A DNA stretch of 64,000 nucleotides from CAVXTT01 sp963764685 (GTDB taxonomy: Bacteria > Bacteroidota > Ignavibacteria > Ignavibacteriales > Ignavibacteriaceae). Made by a program: the position numbers and the translations under genes. Under the pieces are notes generated by a model. It was not told the DNA's origin and did no database searches. It saw only the letters and a list, made by a program, of their open reading frames with translations. The DNA lies in the NCBI GenBank assembly GCA_963764685.1, contig CAVXTT010000031.1:34864-98863 (forward strand). The letters run 5' to 3'. Shown one piece after another: positions 40,181 through 50,285 of the stretch (position 1 is the stretch's first letter; the number at the start of each line of letters is the position of its first letter).

Positions 40181-40320
40181 ACCTCTAAAGCCTTTCGGTA
40201 AGAATTCCTTAGAGTTTGAAAATTTACCTCATAAACATTTCCGGAAAAATAAATTTTTTCATCTTGTACACATTTAATCAAAAATTTTTCTAATTAATAA
40301 ACAATTTAGGGATTGTAACT

Positions 40321-41578
40321 ATGCCAATGGATATTTCCGAACTGAAATCAAAGAAAATTGTTGAATTAAATGAGATTGCAAAAGATTTGAATATTTCAGG
40401 CTATAGTGATTTAAGAAAACAGGAACTGATTTTCAAAATTCTGGAAGCACAGACTGCCAAGGACGGACTGACTTTTTCAAAGGGAGTGCTTGAAGTTCTT
40501 CCGGATGGATATGGATTTCTTCGTTCATCTGATTATAATTATCTTACCGTCACCGGATGATATTTATGTCTCACCATCTCAAATAAAGAAATTCAGCTTA
40601 AGAACCGGAGATTTCGTCAGCGGCCAGGTTAGACCGCCAAAAGAAGGTGAAAGATTTTTTGCACTGCTTAGAGTTGAAGCTGTAAATGGTCAGGATCCTG
40701 AAGGATATCCGGGAGAGAACATTATTTGATAACCTTACTCCTGTTTATCCAACCAAAAGAATAAATCTTGAATCTGCTCCCGGTGAATATTCTATGAGAA
40801 TTATGGATATTCTTTCACCAATCGGTAAAGGGCAAAGAGGATTGATAGTATCTCCACCAAAAAGTGGTAAAACAATTCTTCTTCAGAAGATTGCCAACTC
40901 AATTACAAGAAATCATCCTGAAATAAAACTAATTATTCTCTTAATTGATGAACGTCCTGAAGAAGTTACTGATATGGAACGTTCTGTTAAAGGTGAAGTG
41001 ATAAGTTCAACATTTGATGAACCTGCAGAAAGACACGTTCAGGTTGCTGATATGGTTATCGAAAAAGCAAAAAGAATGGTTGAAGCAAAAGAGGATGTTG
41101 TGATTCTGCTTGATAGTATAACAAGACTTAGCAAGAGCTCATAATATTGTTGTACCTCATAGCGGAAGAATTTTTTCCGGTGGTGTTGATTCAAATGCAC
41201 TTCATAAACCAAAAAGATTTTTTGGTGCAGCAAGAAATACTGAAGATGGCGGAAGCTTAACAATTATTGCAACTGCTCTTGATTGATACAGGCAGCAGAA
41301 TGGATGACGTTATCTTTGAGGAATTCAAAGGTACGGGTAATATGGAACTTGTACTCAACCGGGATCTAAGTGACAGAAGAATATTCCCTGCAATTGATGT
41401 TAACCGTTCAGGAACCAGACGAGAAGATCTGCTTATGAAAGAAGATGAATTAGCTAAAATCTGGATACTTAGAAAAATACTAAGTGATTTTAGTCCGATC
41501 GAAGCTATGGAATTCCTCCTCGATAAAATGAGAGGAACAAAGAACAATAAAGAATTCCTACATAATATGAATAGTTAA
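40321..41578 (+). CDS. rho: Transcription termination factor Rho (frame interrupted)
   Basis: A hexameric RNA helicase that ends transcription. The joined length is about 419 aa, close to the usual minimum. The N-terminal helical domain begins MPMDISELKSKKIVELNEIA. The RNA-binding cold-shock-like domain includes PDGYGFLRSSDYNYL and DIYVSPSQIKKF. The Walker A is PPKSGKTILLQKIA (near 40855), and the Q/R-loop region LLDSITRL continues, after a break at 41135, as ARAHNIVVPHSGRIFSGGVD. Other breaks lie near 40550, 40710 and 41275. An essential gene in most bacteria with four breaks is strong evidence of sequence error. Confidence 0.95.
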
Positions 41579-41582
41579 TCTG

Positions 41583-43835
41583 ATGAATAAAGGGATATTG
41601 ATTTTCCTTTTTATCCAGGTTACTATTTTTATCTCTGCTCAACAAGATACCACCAAGTATCCATGGCCTGTTGCTCCGGTAAATTCACAAAAAAATATTT
41701 CAGGTACTTTCGGAGAATACCGGAGCACAAGCATACCCGGGCATTATCATAATGGAACTGATATTCCGGCTCCAGCTGGAACTCCTGTTTATGCTGTTTT
41801 AGGTGGAATAGTTGGGGCTGCATTCAATGATGGTTCCACAGGATATGATTCTTACGTAAGAATAACTGCTCAGATTGATGGCAAATCTAAAAATATAACT
41901 TATTACCATACAAATCCTATTGTATCAGTGGGTCAGGTTATTTCCGCCGGACAACAGATTTCTACAGTAGCAATAGATCACGTACATTTATCTGAATACC
42001 GACTGGGCGGATCACTTAGTAATTCACATCTAAATGCAATCCGACCTGATGGTGGTCTGCTTTATTATTCTGATCTGTGGAAACCGCATATCCGGTATGT
42101 CAAATTCCTGCTCGATAATAGTACAAGACAGTTAAGCGCAGCCTCTCTTTCAGGGAAAGTGGATATCATTGCTCACGTTGAGGAAGTTAATGGAACCAGT
42201 GCTTCAGCTGAGAACAATGGCACTTATAAAATAGGATATAAAGTCCTATCCCCTGACAGGCAATCTATAATCTATAACCCCCCAGTTGATGGGTTGAGAT
42301 TTGAATATTACAATATCCCTTCTGATTCTTATGTGGATGTTAATTATTATCAGCCAGAAGCAACCACAAGCAAACATGTTTATATAGTTACCAATGGTTC
42401 AGGCGCAGTTAATGTAGGAACTACACAAGTTGTATCTAATTCATATTGGGATGTAAATCAATTTCCTTACGGCAATTATGTAGTTATGGTTTTCACAAAT
42501 GACACCAGGGGGAATGGTGATACTTTATATTTTCCGGTTGTAACAACAAATTTAGATCTTATACCTCCTGCAGCAGCGCAATTCAAATATGTCAAAGCAG
42601 AAGGAGATCAGGTTAAAATAGCGTGGAATCTTCCATCTGATAATGATCTTAAGGGTTTCAGGATTTATGAAAGCAGCGATGGAAACAACTTTAATTTAAA
42701 ATTTGATGAATCAGTTTTGAGTCCCGTTGTAAACAGTATTTCATTTATCCCGGAAAACAATCAGGTAAAATATTATAAAATCCTGTCAGTTGATACCGCT
42801 TTAAATGTGAGTATTCAAAGCGATGAATATGGGATCAGGACTAATGGAGGTAAATCCAAAATCCTTATTGTCGATGGATTTGACCGATATTCCGGAAGCG
42901 CCAGCTGGCAGCTGCCATATCATAATTTTGTAAAATATTTTTGTGAATCATTTGATCTTCCATTCGAAAGCTGCTCAAATGATGAGGTGATAAGCGGGAT
43001 AATTAACCTTAATGATTATAATGCTGTCTTTTGGATTTCAGGTGATGAGTCTACCACGGATCAGTCATTTAGTTTGGCTGAAATGAATAAGTTAAGCATA
43101 TATTTGAAAAGAGGGGGAAAACTTTTTGTAAGCGGTTCTGAGATAGCCTGGGATCTGCAGGGTTCCTCATCTGCCACTCAGATTAAAACTTATTTCCTAA
43201 ACAGCTACCTTATGTCTAAATATGTTTCGGATGATTCAAATATCTATAATGTAATTACTCAGCAGAGTTTTCCTCAATTTAGTTTCAGTTACGGGATTAC
43301 ATCGTCAGGATCTCCTTACCCGGAAGATTATCCGGATGTTATTGATACTCTCAATGGAAGTAGCTTTGTGCTTAAATATACTGGAGGAGGAGGTGCAGGA
43401 ATTGCTTATACCGGCACTTTTGATACATCATCTGTAATAGGACAGGTACTATATTTCGGTTTTCCTTTTGAAACTGTCCATGGTCTTGATTCAAGGTTAA
43501 AACTGATGAGTGTCGTTCTGGAATATTTCGGGTTAATATTAACCGATGCTTCAGAAAAAATCATTAATCCATCAGAATTTATTCTTAGACAAAATTTTCC
43601 AAATCCTTTTAATCCCTCAACTGAAATAAGTTTTGATGTACCTCAAAAATCATTGGTTAAGCTAAAGGTCTTTGATGCTTTAGGGAGAGAGATAACTGAA
43701 CTATTAAATGAGGAAAAGCCGGCAGGGAAGTATTCTGTTCAGTTCAATGCTTCAAATCTGGCAAGTGGTATATACTTTTACAGACTTGAATCGGGTTATT
43801 TTCAGGTATCAAAAAAGATGATTTTTCTTAAGTAA
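41583..43835 (+). CDS. Secreted M23-like peptidase with FN3, GATase1-like and T9SS domains
   Basis: A 750-aa exported protein, intact. After the signal peptide (residues 1-19) comes an M23/LytM-like domain (about 25-165) with both zinc-binding motifs: HNGTD (HxxxD) near residue 57 and HVHLSE near 135. Such domains usually cut peptidoglycan cross-bridges. A fibronectin-III-like domain follows around residues 330-415 (AWNLPSDNDLKGFRIYESSD), then an alpha/beta domain of GATase1-like type (about 425-655; ILIVDGFDRYSG, NAVFWISGDEST). The end is a T9SS sorting domain with NFPNPFNPSTEISF. It follows rho by only 4 bp, but shows no functional tie to it. Confidence 0.88.
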   Translation: MNKGILIFLFIQVTIFISAQQDTTKYPWPVAPVNSQKNISGTFGEYRSTSIPGHYHNGTDIPAPAGTPVYAVLGGIVGAAFNDGSTGYDSYVRITAQIDGKSKNITYYHTNPIVSVGQVISAGQQISTVAIDHVHLSEYRLGGSLSNSHLNAIRPDGGLLYYSDLWKPHIRYVKFLLDNSTRQLSAASLSGKVDIIAHVEEVNGTSASAENNGTYKIGYKVLSPDRQSIIYNPPVDGLRFEYYNIPSDSYVDVNYYQPEATTSKHVYIVTNGSGAVNVGTTQVVSNSYWDVNQFPYGNYVVMVFTNDTRGNGDTLYFPVVTTNLDLIPPAAAQFKYVKAEGDQVKIAWNLPSDNDLKGFRIYESSDGNNFNLKFDESVLSPVVNSISFIPENNQVKYYKILSVDTALNVSIQSDEYGIRTNGGKSKILIVDGFDRYSGSASWQLPYHNFVKYFCESFDLPFESCSNDEVISGIINLNDYNAVFWISGDESTTDQSFSLAEMNKLSIYLKRGGKLFVSGSEIAWDLQGSSSATQIKTYFLNSYLMSKYVSDDSNIYNVITQQSFPQFSFSYGITSSGSPYPEDYPDVIDTLNGSSFVLKYTGGGGAGIAYTGTFDTSSVIGQVLYFGFPFETVHGLDSRLKLMSVVLEYFGLILTDASEKIINPSEFILRQNFPNPFNPSTEISFDVPQKSLVKLKVFDALGREITELLNEEKPAGKYSVQFNASNLASGIYFYRLESGYFQVSKKMIFLK

Positions 43836-43899
43836 CCTATTTATATATTAGTCTTATTAACATTTCATCATCAGGTTTGGAAAAAGAACTGCAAGTATC

Positions 43900-45126
43900 A
43901 TGAAAAAATTTATAATCCTAATATTATTACTGGTTTCTTCAGTTTACCCGCAGTCAGTTGACTACCACCTGGATTTTCTATTTACTGATTTAATTTACAT
44001 ACCCAACGATTCAACTGAATTAACTTTACTCGCCTATAGAATCCCTTATAATTCGCTGGTCTTTGAGAAAGAAGGAGAATTATTTAAGGCAGAATTCAGA
44101 CTCTCAATTGAGGTATTCGACTCCCTGCAATCCGTTACAAGGGAAATTGTTGAAGATAAAATTGTAACACAGGATTATACTGAGACGGAATCGAAAGAGA
44201 TATTCAAAGAAGGGATGGTAAACCTCAGATTAAGTAAAGGTAATTATAAAATTCTGTCGGTTTTTACTGATCTGAATGCCAATAATGAAATAAAACTTAA
44301 GACAAGAGATTTTAAAATTAACCTGGAATCTGTTTTTTATCAGCCTTTGATTATAAGAGAGGTGTCCTGCCAGGAACTGAATATTTATCTTGAGAATTAC
44401 AATGGGGATTTTCCGTTTGACGGGAATGACAGGGAAATTATTATTCCTGTTAGTAATAATGAAGAAAAGTTAAACCTGGAAATATTCAATAATGGGGAAA
44501 TAGTAAAGCAGGAATTGATTGAAGATCAAATCCAGCAGGATATAAGTGCGGTAATGTGTAATGGTAAAATATTCTTTAGAACCACTAAGTCAGATAAGTT
44601 CTCTTTTATAAAAATAAAGCTGGGTACTGATCTTGTCGAAGGTGATCTGCAGATAAATATTCTCAACTCTAAAAGAGAAAAACTTTTTACTTTTGATAAA
44701 ACCGTTAGGTGGTTTAATAAACCGAGAACACTGCAGAATAAAGAAACTGCAGTAAGCTTATTAAAAATAATTGATAAAGACGAAGCAGTAGATTTACTTG
44801 ATAAAGATGATCCTGATTTAAGTCTGGATTTATTGAATTATTGGAAGAAGTATGATCCGACCCCAGGTACATCCTTTAATGAATTGATGAATGAATTTTA
44901 TAAAAGGGCAGATTATGCTGAAGAGAATTTCAGATCTTTTACCGGTAAAAGCGGACTGGAAAGTGATAGAGCGAAAATATATATCCAATTCGGAAAACCT
45001 TTGAGTGTTGATAGATTTTCTAACCAGAAAGGAAAAATCATTGAAATCTGGTACTATACTGAGAATAAGAAATTCAGTTTTATTGATGAGAAAGGTACTG
45101 GCGAATTCAGCCTGTTGAACAGTTGA
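43900..45126 (+). CDS. GWxTD-domain-like exported protein
   Basis: A 408-aa protein with a signal peptide (MKKFIILILLLVSSVYPQS). The C-terminal 100 residues resemble the GWxTD domain found in Bacteroidetes-Chlorobi and Acidobacteria proteins: EFYKRADYAEENF, then a degenerate motif GLESDRAKIYIQFGKP, where the family usually has GWxTDRG. The family's function is unknown. The gene is intact; its TGA overlaps the pdxA ATG, so the two are coupled. Confidence 0.8.
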   Translation: MKKFIILILLLVSSVYPQSVDYHLDFLFTDLIYIPNDSTELTLLAYRIPYNSLVFEKEGELFKAEFRLSIEVFDSLQSVTREIVEDKIVTQDYTETESKEIFKEGMVNLRLSKGNYKILSVFTDLNANNEIKLKTRDFKINLESVFYQPLIIREVSCQELNIYLENYNGDFPFDGNDREIIIPVSNNEEKLNLEIFNNGEIVKQELIEDQIQQDISAVMCNGKIFFRTTKSDKFSFIKIKLGTDLVEGDLQINILNSKREKLFTFDKTVRWFNKPRTLQNKETAVSLLKIIDKDEAVDLLDKDDPDLSLDLLNYWKKYDPTPGTSFNELMNEFYKRADYAEENFRSFTGKSGLESDRAKIYIQFGKPLSVDRFSNQKGKIIEIWYYTENKKFSFIDEKGTGEFSLLNS

Positions 45127-46097
45127 TGAAAACTTTCGTCTTTACTTCGGGAGATATAAACGGAATAGGTCCTGAAATTGTTTTCAAGACTTTAAATCGA
45201 ATATGGAATACTCAAAACAGATTTATTTTTATTATCCCGCAGAATGCTTTTGAAATAACGGCAAGCTTTATTGTACCTGAGTTTGATTATGAAATAAGCA
45301 ATGGTAAATCTTTTAAATGGAAAAGTCCTGTTCAAATCATTAAACTTAAAAATACAGCTATTAATCAAGGGGAACCAACGAAATCATCCGGCAAAGCCTC
45401 TTTCAATGCGATCGAAATGTCTTTTGGATTGCTGAGAAAGAAATTGGCAGATGCGGTAATTACTGGTCCAATATCAAAATATGCACTAAGCTTAGCTCAT
45501 ATTTCCTATCCTGGTCATACGGAAATGTTTGCTGAGTGGTGCAATGTAAAAGAATATTTAATGATGTTTCTTTCTGATAATTTTAACGCAGCACTTAATA
45601 CAATACATATACCCCTGAAATATGTTGTAAAAACTCTTGGCAGAAAGAAACTTGCTAATCACCTGAATATAGCTGTAAATACTCTTAGGAAGGATTTAGG
45701 TATTCGTTACCCGAAAGTAGCCGTCCTCGGGTTAAATCCTCATGCAGGTGAAGAGGGTATTATCGGTAAAGAAGAAAAGAGAATAATTTCTCCCGTCATC
45801 TCTAAAATAAAGGAATGTGCTGGTCCTTTTTCTCCCGATGCTTTTTTTGCTGCAAAAAATTTTAAAAACTATGATCTTATTTTTGGAATGTATCACGATC
45901 AGGTTCTAATCCCCTTTAAAATGATGAACTTCAACAGCGGAGTAAATTATACAGCAGGACTACCAATCATCAGAACATCTCCTGATCATGGGACTGCCTT
46001 TGATATTGCCGGAAAAGGCATTGCAGATGAAGCCAGTATGCTGGAGGCTTACAGATATGCCGGTTTAATTGCTAAAAACAGAATAATAAGTGGCTGA
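45126..46097 (+). CDS. pdxA: 4-hydroxythreonine-4-phosphate dehydrogenase
   Basis: A step of DXP-dependent pyridoxal phosphate synthesis: oxidation and decarboxylation of 4-phosphohydroxythreonine. I start at ATG 45126, which overlaps the previous stop; a TTG at 45123 is one codon earlier. It is about 323 aa, normal and intact. Typical pieces are TSGDINGIGPEI, the metal-binding histidines in SYPGHTEMFAEW and GMYHDQVLIPFK, and RTSPDHGTAFDIAGKG. Confidence 0.95.
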   Translation: MKTFVFTSGDINGIGPEIVFKTLNRIWNTQNRFIFIIPQNAFEITASFIVPEFDYEISNGKSFKWKSPVQIIKLKNTAINQGEPTKSSGKASFNAIEMSFGLLRKKLADAVITGPISKYALSLAHISYPGHTEMFAEWCNVKEYLMMFLSDNFNAALNTIHIPLKYVVKTLGRKKLANHLNIAVNTLRKDLGIRYPKVAVLGLNPHAGEEGIIGKEEKRIISPVISKIKECAGPFSPDAFFAAKNFKNYDLIFGMYHDQVLIPFKMMNFNSGVNYTAGLPIIRTSPDHGTAFDIAGKGIADEASMLEAYRYAGLIAKNRIISG

Positions 46098-46824
46098 TAA
46101 TTATACCAAACTGGCCAAGATTTATGATTTTGTAATGAAAAGGGTACGTTACGACCGCTGGAGTGAATATCTTTATCTTATAACTAACGAATATGTTCCG
46201 GAAAACCCGAGGATACTTGAATTAGCTGCAGGTAAATGTGCTTTTACTAGTTTATTTTCAGAATACTATGAAAATATTATAGCTACGGATCTTTCTTTTG
46301 AAATGTTGTCGAGCGGATATTTTTCCGGCAAAAAAATCTGCTGTAATATGGGCAGTATTCCATTTAAGACTAAATTTGACTTGATTTATTCTACATTTGA
46401 CAGCATAAATTATTTGTTAACAAAAAAACAGCTCCTTAAAATGCTGACGGAAGTTTCAAGAATTTTATCAGATGATGGGATATTTACATTTGATTGCAGC
46501 ATGGAAAAAAACAGTTTAATACATACCCAGGAGCCAATAAGAAGAGGTAAATACAATGGATACAGTTATGTTCACAAGAGCAGTTACAACAGTGTCAATC
46601 GTGTACATACTAACACTTTCGAAATAGCGGATTCTTCAGGAAAAAAGCACAAAGAAATTCATAAACAGAAAATTTATTCTTTTGAAACATATTTTGATAT
46701 AATTCCAAAATCAGGACTATATGTGGCAGCCTGCTATAAGGCTTTTGCTTTTATTAAGGGGAATAATAATTCGGAGAGACTTCAGTTTATTTTGAAAAAA
46801 GCAGGTGTAAATGTTGTCGTTTAA
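46090..46824 (+). CDS. SAM-dependent class I methyltransferase
   Basis: A 244-aa protein with the methyltransferase fold. Motif I is ILELAAGKCAFTSLFS (near residue 40), the acidic ribose-binding residue is in IIATDLSFEML, and motif post-I/IV reads FDLIYSTFDSINYL. The substrate is unknown. The start is GTG 46090, overlapping the end of pdxA by 8 bp; the end overlaps the FtsE-like start by 14 bp. The packing suggests a single transcript. Confidence 0.88.
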   Translation: MADNYTKLAKIYDFVMKRVRYDRWSEYLYLITNEYVPENPRILELAAGKCAFTSLFSEYYENIIATDLSFEMLSSGYFSGKKICCNMGSIPFKTKFDLIYSTFDSINYLLTKKQLLKMLTEVSRILSDDGIFTFDCSMEKNSLIHTQEPIRRGKYNGYSYVHKSSYNSVNRVHTNTFEIADSSGKKHKEIHKQKIYSFETYFDIIPKSGLYVAACYKAFAFIKGNNNSERLQFILKKAGVNVVV

Positions 46825-47486
46825 TAATGTTGAATTCCGGTATTCAGGTCAGGATATTTTTAACGATCTGAACTTTGAGATGAACTCCGGAGAATTTGTT
46901 TTCCTTATCGGAAGGAGCGGTTCCGGGAAAAGTACGCTGTTACAACTGATATATATGAACCTTCTCCCATTATCGGGGACAGTACAATTCCTTAATTTCA
47001 ATTCTTCTTTAATAAAACCAAAAGAGCTTCCCCACTTACGGAGAAAAATTGGAGTTATATTCCAGGACTTTAAATTACTTAACGACAGAACAATTTATGA
47101 TAACCTGCTATTTATTCTTGAAGCCACCGGTTCACCAAGAGCCGGCGTCAGAAAAAAAATAAATGATGTTCTTACTGATGTTGGTTTATCACATCGGAGA
47201 TACTCCTTACCGGGTCAATTAAGCGGCGGAGAAAAGCAGAGAATTGCAATTGCCAGGGCAATAATTAATGATCCGGTCCTTGTGTTGGCTGATGAACCTA
47301 CAGGAAATCTTGATCCTGAAACTTCAGAAGAAATTATTAAGATTATTGAGAATATTAATAAGCAGGGAACAGCTGTTTTATTTGCTACTCACAATTACGA
47401 ATTAATTAAAGAAGCACGAATACAAGATTTATAAGCTTGAAAACGGCAGAGCAATAAAAGCTGTAATTAAACAGAAACAGTATTAA
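46811..47486 (+). CDS. FtsE-like ABC transporter ATP-binding protein (frame interrupted near end)
   Basis: An ABC ATPase of about 225 aa. Walker A is GRSGSGKST, the Q-loop IGVIFQDFKLL, the signature LSGGEKQRIAIARAI, and Walker B VLVLADEPTGNLDP, followed by the H-loop ATHNYE. The best match in pattern is FtsE, which acts with FtsX to activate cell-wall hydrolases in division. No ftsX is seen in this window. A one-base break near 47415 (KEA then HEYKIYKLENGRAI) carries the frame to TAA at 47484-47486, overlapping the end of adk by 4 bp. Confidence 0.88.
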
Positions 47487-48142
47487 GATCTTTCCTTCTT
47501 TTTTTTAATACTTTCTATAATAGCGGAAGTAATGTTATCGATATTACCAATTCCGTTAATATAAATAACCTTTCCCTTTGTCTCGTAAAAATTCAGTACA
47601 GGTTTTGTTGCAGAATTAAAAACATTTAGTCTGTTCCGGATAACGGATTCTGTGTCATCATCACGCTGATGAAATCCCTTCTCTGAACCGCAAGTAGGGC
47701 AAATCTTTAGATTTAGAATTTCAGAGTACACGAAAATATTTTTACAATTCAGGCACTCTCTGCGGTTTGAAAGCCTTTTTACGATTTCTTCCTCATCAGC
47801 GGTGAGATAGATGAGGAAAACGTCAGCTATGTGTAGTTCTGAGAGTAGGTTCTCAAGTTCTTTTGCCTGGGGAATAGTACGTGGAAAACCATCAAGAATA
47901 AATCCATTCCTGCACTTTTCTGTCTCAAATGTGTCTTTAATAATTCCGATCATTATTTCATCAGAAACAAGCTCCCCCCGGTTCATAATTTCTGCAGCCT
48001 TCAAACCTAATGGCGTTTTTTTCTTAACTGCTTCCCTTAAAATGTCTCCAGTTGAAATATGTGGTATATTCATCCTGGATGAGAGTATTTTAGCCTGGGT
48101 ACCTTTCCCAACACCGGGTGATCCAAAAAGTATAAAACGCAT
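47483..48142 (-). CDS. adk: Adenylate kinase
   Basis: Balances AMP, ADP and ATP. It is 219 aa and intact. The P-loop is GSPGVGKGTQAK. The AMP-binding segments are ISTGDILREA and FILDGFPRTIPQA. The LID carries four cysteines (CLNC and CPTC), so it is the zinc-binding long form. It is the last gene of a minus-strand group that includes tadA. Confidence 0.97.
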   Translation of the reverse strand: MRFILFGSPGVGKGTQAKILSSRMNIPHISTGDILREAVKKKTPLGLKAAEIMNRGELVSDEIMIGIIKDTFETEKCRNGFILDGFPRTIPQAKELENLLSELHIADVFLIYLTADEEEIVKRLSNRRECLNCKNIFVYSEILNLKICPTCGSEKGFHQRDDDTESVIRNRLNVFNSATKPVLNFYETKGKVIYINGIGNIDNITSAIIESIKKKKERS

Positions 48143-48168
48143 TTATAAAATCTCCTTAAAAGGGAATA

Positions 48169-48639
48169 TTATGTCTTAAGTCTTATATTTCCAAAAAAAT
48201 TTTTTAGTAGAGAAGAACTTTCTTCAGAATAAACACCGGAAAAAACATTCAGCTTATGATTATATTTACCCTCTTCAGCGATATTATAGGTTGACCCGCA
48301 AGCACCGAATTTGGGATCGTATACAGAAAAATATAGATTTCTTATTCTCGAAAGAAGAAGGGCTCCTGTACACATAACGCAAGGTTCAAGAGTTACATAG
48401 ATATCGCAATCACTTAACCTCCAGTTATTCCTATAAGCGGCAGAAGCTGTAAGGGCAATCATTTCTGCATGGGCTGTGGGATCTTTAAGGCGTTCTATCT
48501 GATTATAACCTTTGCCTATAATTTTATTTTTATAGACTATAACAGCACCCACAGGAACTTCATCTTCTTCATACGCTTTTTCAGCTTCCTGCAGTGCAGC
48601 GAACATGTAACGGTAAATTTCTTCAGAAAATTGCATCAT
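48169..48639 (-). CDS. tadA: tRNA-specific adenosine deaminase
   Basis: Changes the wobble adenosine of tRNA-Arg(ACG) to inosine. It is 156 aa, intact. The zinc and catalytic motifs HAEMIAL (His-Ala-Glu) and PCVMC are present. Start ATG 48639 overlaps the stop of the small upstream membrane-protein gene (ATGA). Confidence 0.95.
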   Translation of the reverse strand: MMQFSEEIYRYMFAALQEAEKAYEEDEVPVGAVIVYKNKIIGKGYNQIERLKDPTAHAEMIALTASAAYRNNWRLSDCDIYVTLEPCVMCTGALLLSRIRNLYFSVYDPKFGACGSTYNIAEEGKYNHKLNVFSGVYSEESSSLLKNFFGNIRLKT

Positions 48640-48836
48640 TTATCCTGAGATCTGTCTCCTGCAGAATCCGGACTGACAGCTTCAATACTCGTGGAATCAA
48701 TACCATCCATTGTCTCGTTTGTCTCATCCTGAACTGTATTCATCATAACAATTGTGAATATTATCAAAGGAATAGCAATAATAAGAATTACAACAAATAT
48801 CCAATTCACCCTTTTCTGTGGCTGACGCGTTTGCAT
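48636..48836 (-). CDS. Small single-pass membrane protein
   Basis: A 66-aa protein of unknown function. A short basic N-terminus (MQTRQPQKRVN) is followed by one transmembrane helix (WIFVVILIIAIPLIIFTIVMM, split here as residues 12-32) and an acidic tail. The ATGA overlap with tadA favours a real gene. A long plus-strand frame over the same region has low-complexity composition and no family match, and I reject it. Confidence 0.65.
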   Translation of the reverse strand: MQTRQPQKRVNWIFVVILIIAIPLIIFTIVMMNTVQDETNETMDGIDSTSIEAVSPDSAGDRSQDK

Positions 48837-49030
48837 AAATTCTCCATTTCAATTATTAAAAGTAGACAGAAAACATCTATATTTAAGTTATATTTAGCAC
48901 AAATCAGCACACAACAATATTTACGATTTCAAAATAGATATTCTACTTCTTACAATCAATTAAACCGGAATATCTACATTACGACACTGAACCATAATAT
49001 GTTTGCAGTGAATAAGGACATATCTCTGTT

Positions 49031-49546
49031 CTACTTGCGTGATCCATGCATAAATCCTCGGTATGGAAGAGAATGCTGTACTGTAATAAAGGAAGTCTTA
49101 TCAATCTGTTCAATTTCAGATATAACTTTCTTTTGTATCTTTCGGGGAATTATTATTACCAATATGGCGATACCTCCTGAACCCCCTTCTGCGGGCAATA
49201 TTGTAACACCGAATTTTAATTTTCTTAATACATTTGCAATTTCATCAGTATGGTACCTCGAAATTATATTCAACTGAACAAATCCTAATCCAATCTTCTG
49301 CTCAATTGTTATTCCTAAAATGTTACCTATACCGAATCCTGCGGCATATCCTATTAGATTATACATATTATCCAGATGCTGCATAATAAAACGAATTGCC
49401 AGAACCCAAATGAGTACCTCGCAAAATCCTGCAATTCCAGCAAGATACTTACGCCCCTGAACAACCAGAATTGTTCTCATTGTACCAATAGAAACATCGC
49501 ATACTCTCATAAGCAAAATCATTACAGCACCGGCTAAATGTTCGAT
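49031..49546 (-). CDS. UPF0316 (DUF2179/DUF5698) membrane protein
   Basis: A membrane protein of the UPF0316 family, about 172 aa. N-terminal helices include MRVCDVSIGTMRTILVV, then LIWVLAIRFIMQHLDN and GFGIGNILGITIE; a soluble C-terminal DUF2179-like part follows. The first ATG in frame (49522) lacks a ribosome-binding site and would clip the first helix. A strong GGGAGG lies five bases before an ATC codon in frame at 49546, suggesting that this is the start, either as a rare AUC start or as a miscalled ATG. The role of the family is not settled. Confidence 0.83.
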   Translation of the reverse strand: MEHLAGAVMILLMRVCDVSIGTMRTILVVQGRKYLAGIAGFCEVLIWVLAIRFIMQHLDNMYNLIGYAAGFGIGNILGITIEQKIGLGFVQLNIISRYHTDEIANVLRKLKFGVTILPAEGGSGGIAILVIIIPRKIQKKVISEIEQIDKTSFITVQHSLPYRGFMHGSRK

Positions 49547-49646
49547 TTTGTCCTCCCTGTTTTATGAAAAATATAATTAAAAATAAAATTCAATATATAT
49601 AATAATTATTTTATCTTTACATCTTTAAAGCTCATAAAAAGTTTGC

Positions 49647-50285
49647 ATGTACGAATCAGAGAGACAACAGTTAGTAGATAAATTAAGTGAAAAAGGGATA
49701 AATGATATTGCTGTACTTAAAGCAATAGGAGATGTGGAGAGACATCTCTTTGTTCCCAAAGCAATGATTCATCATTCCTATAGAGATGCTGCACTGCCAA
49801 TCGGTCAGGGACAGACAATCTCTCAGCCTTATACAGTTGCGTACATGACAGAAATGCTTCTGGTTAAGCCTGGATATAAGATTCTTGAAATCGGTACCGG
49901 GTCAGGTTACCAGGCCGCCATTCTTGCTGCAATGGGTGCTAGTGTTTTTACCATTGAGAGAAACCTTGAGATTTATAATGAGACTATGAAAAGAATCGAT
50001 GCACTAGGACTAAGAGTACACGCTAAATATGGGGACGGACTATTGGCTGGCAGGAGTATGCACCATACAACGGCATAATAGTTACTGCAGGATCTCCCTC
50101 TATCCCAAAATCCTTAATCAAGCAATTGGAAACAGGTGCAAGGCTTGTAATTCCGGTAGGCGACAAAGTATCGCAAAAATTAAAAGTAATTACTAAAATG
50201 AGTGAAGATTCAGTTGATATTAAAGATATTCCGCGAATTCTCTTTTGTCCCTCTTATCGGCAGGGAGGGATGGAAAGACAAATAA
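49647..50285 (+). CDS. pcm: Protein-L-isoaspartate O-methyltransferase (frame interrupted)
   Basis: Repairs isoaspartyl residues in damaged proteins by SAM-dependent methylation. The joined length is about 213 aa. The N-terminal signature VERHLFVPKAMIHHSYRDAALPIGQGQTISQPY (in part), the SAM motif VLEIGTGSGYQAAILA (as ILEIGTGSGYQ) and the C-terminal FVPLIGREGW are present. Breaks fall near 50050 and 50245. In the corrected frame the gene ends at TAA 50283-50285, inside the start of miaA. Confidence 0.94.

Noticed and set aside
48594..49277. Long plus-strand open frame of 227 codons
   Set aside because: It lies antisense to tadA, a small membrane-protein gene and a UPF0316 gene with clear family motifs; its own protein has biased composition and no recognisable pattern.
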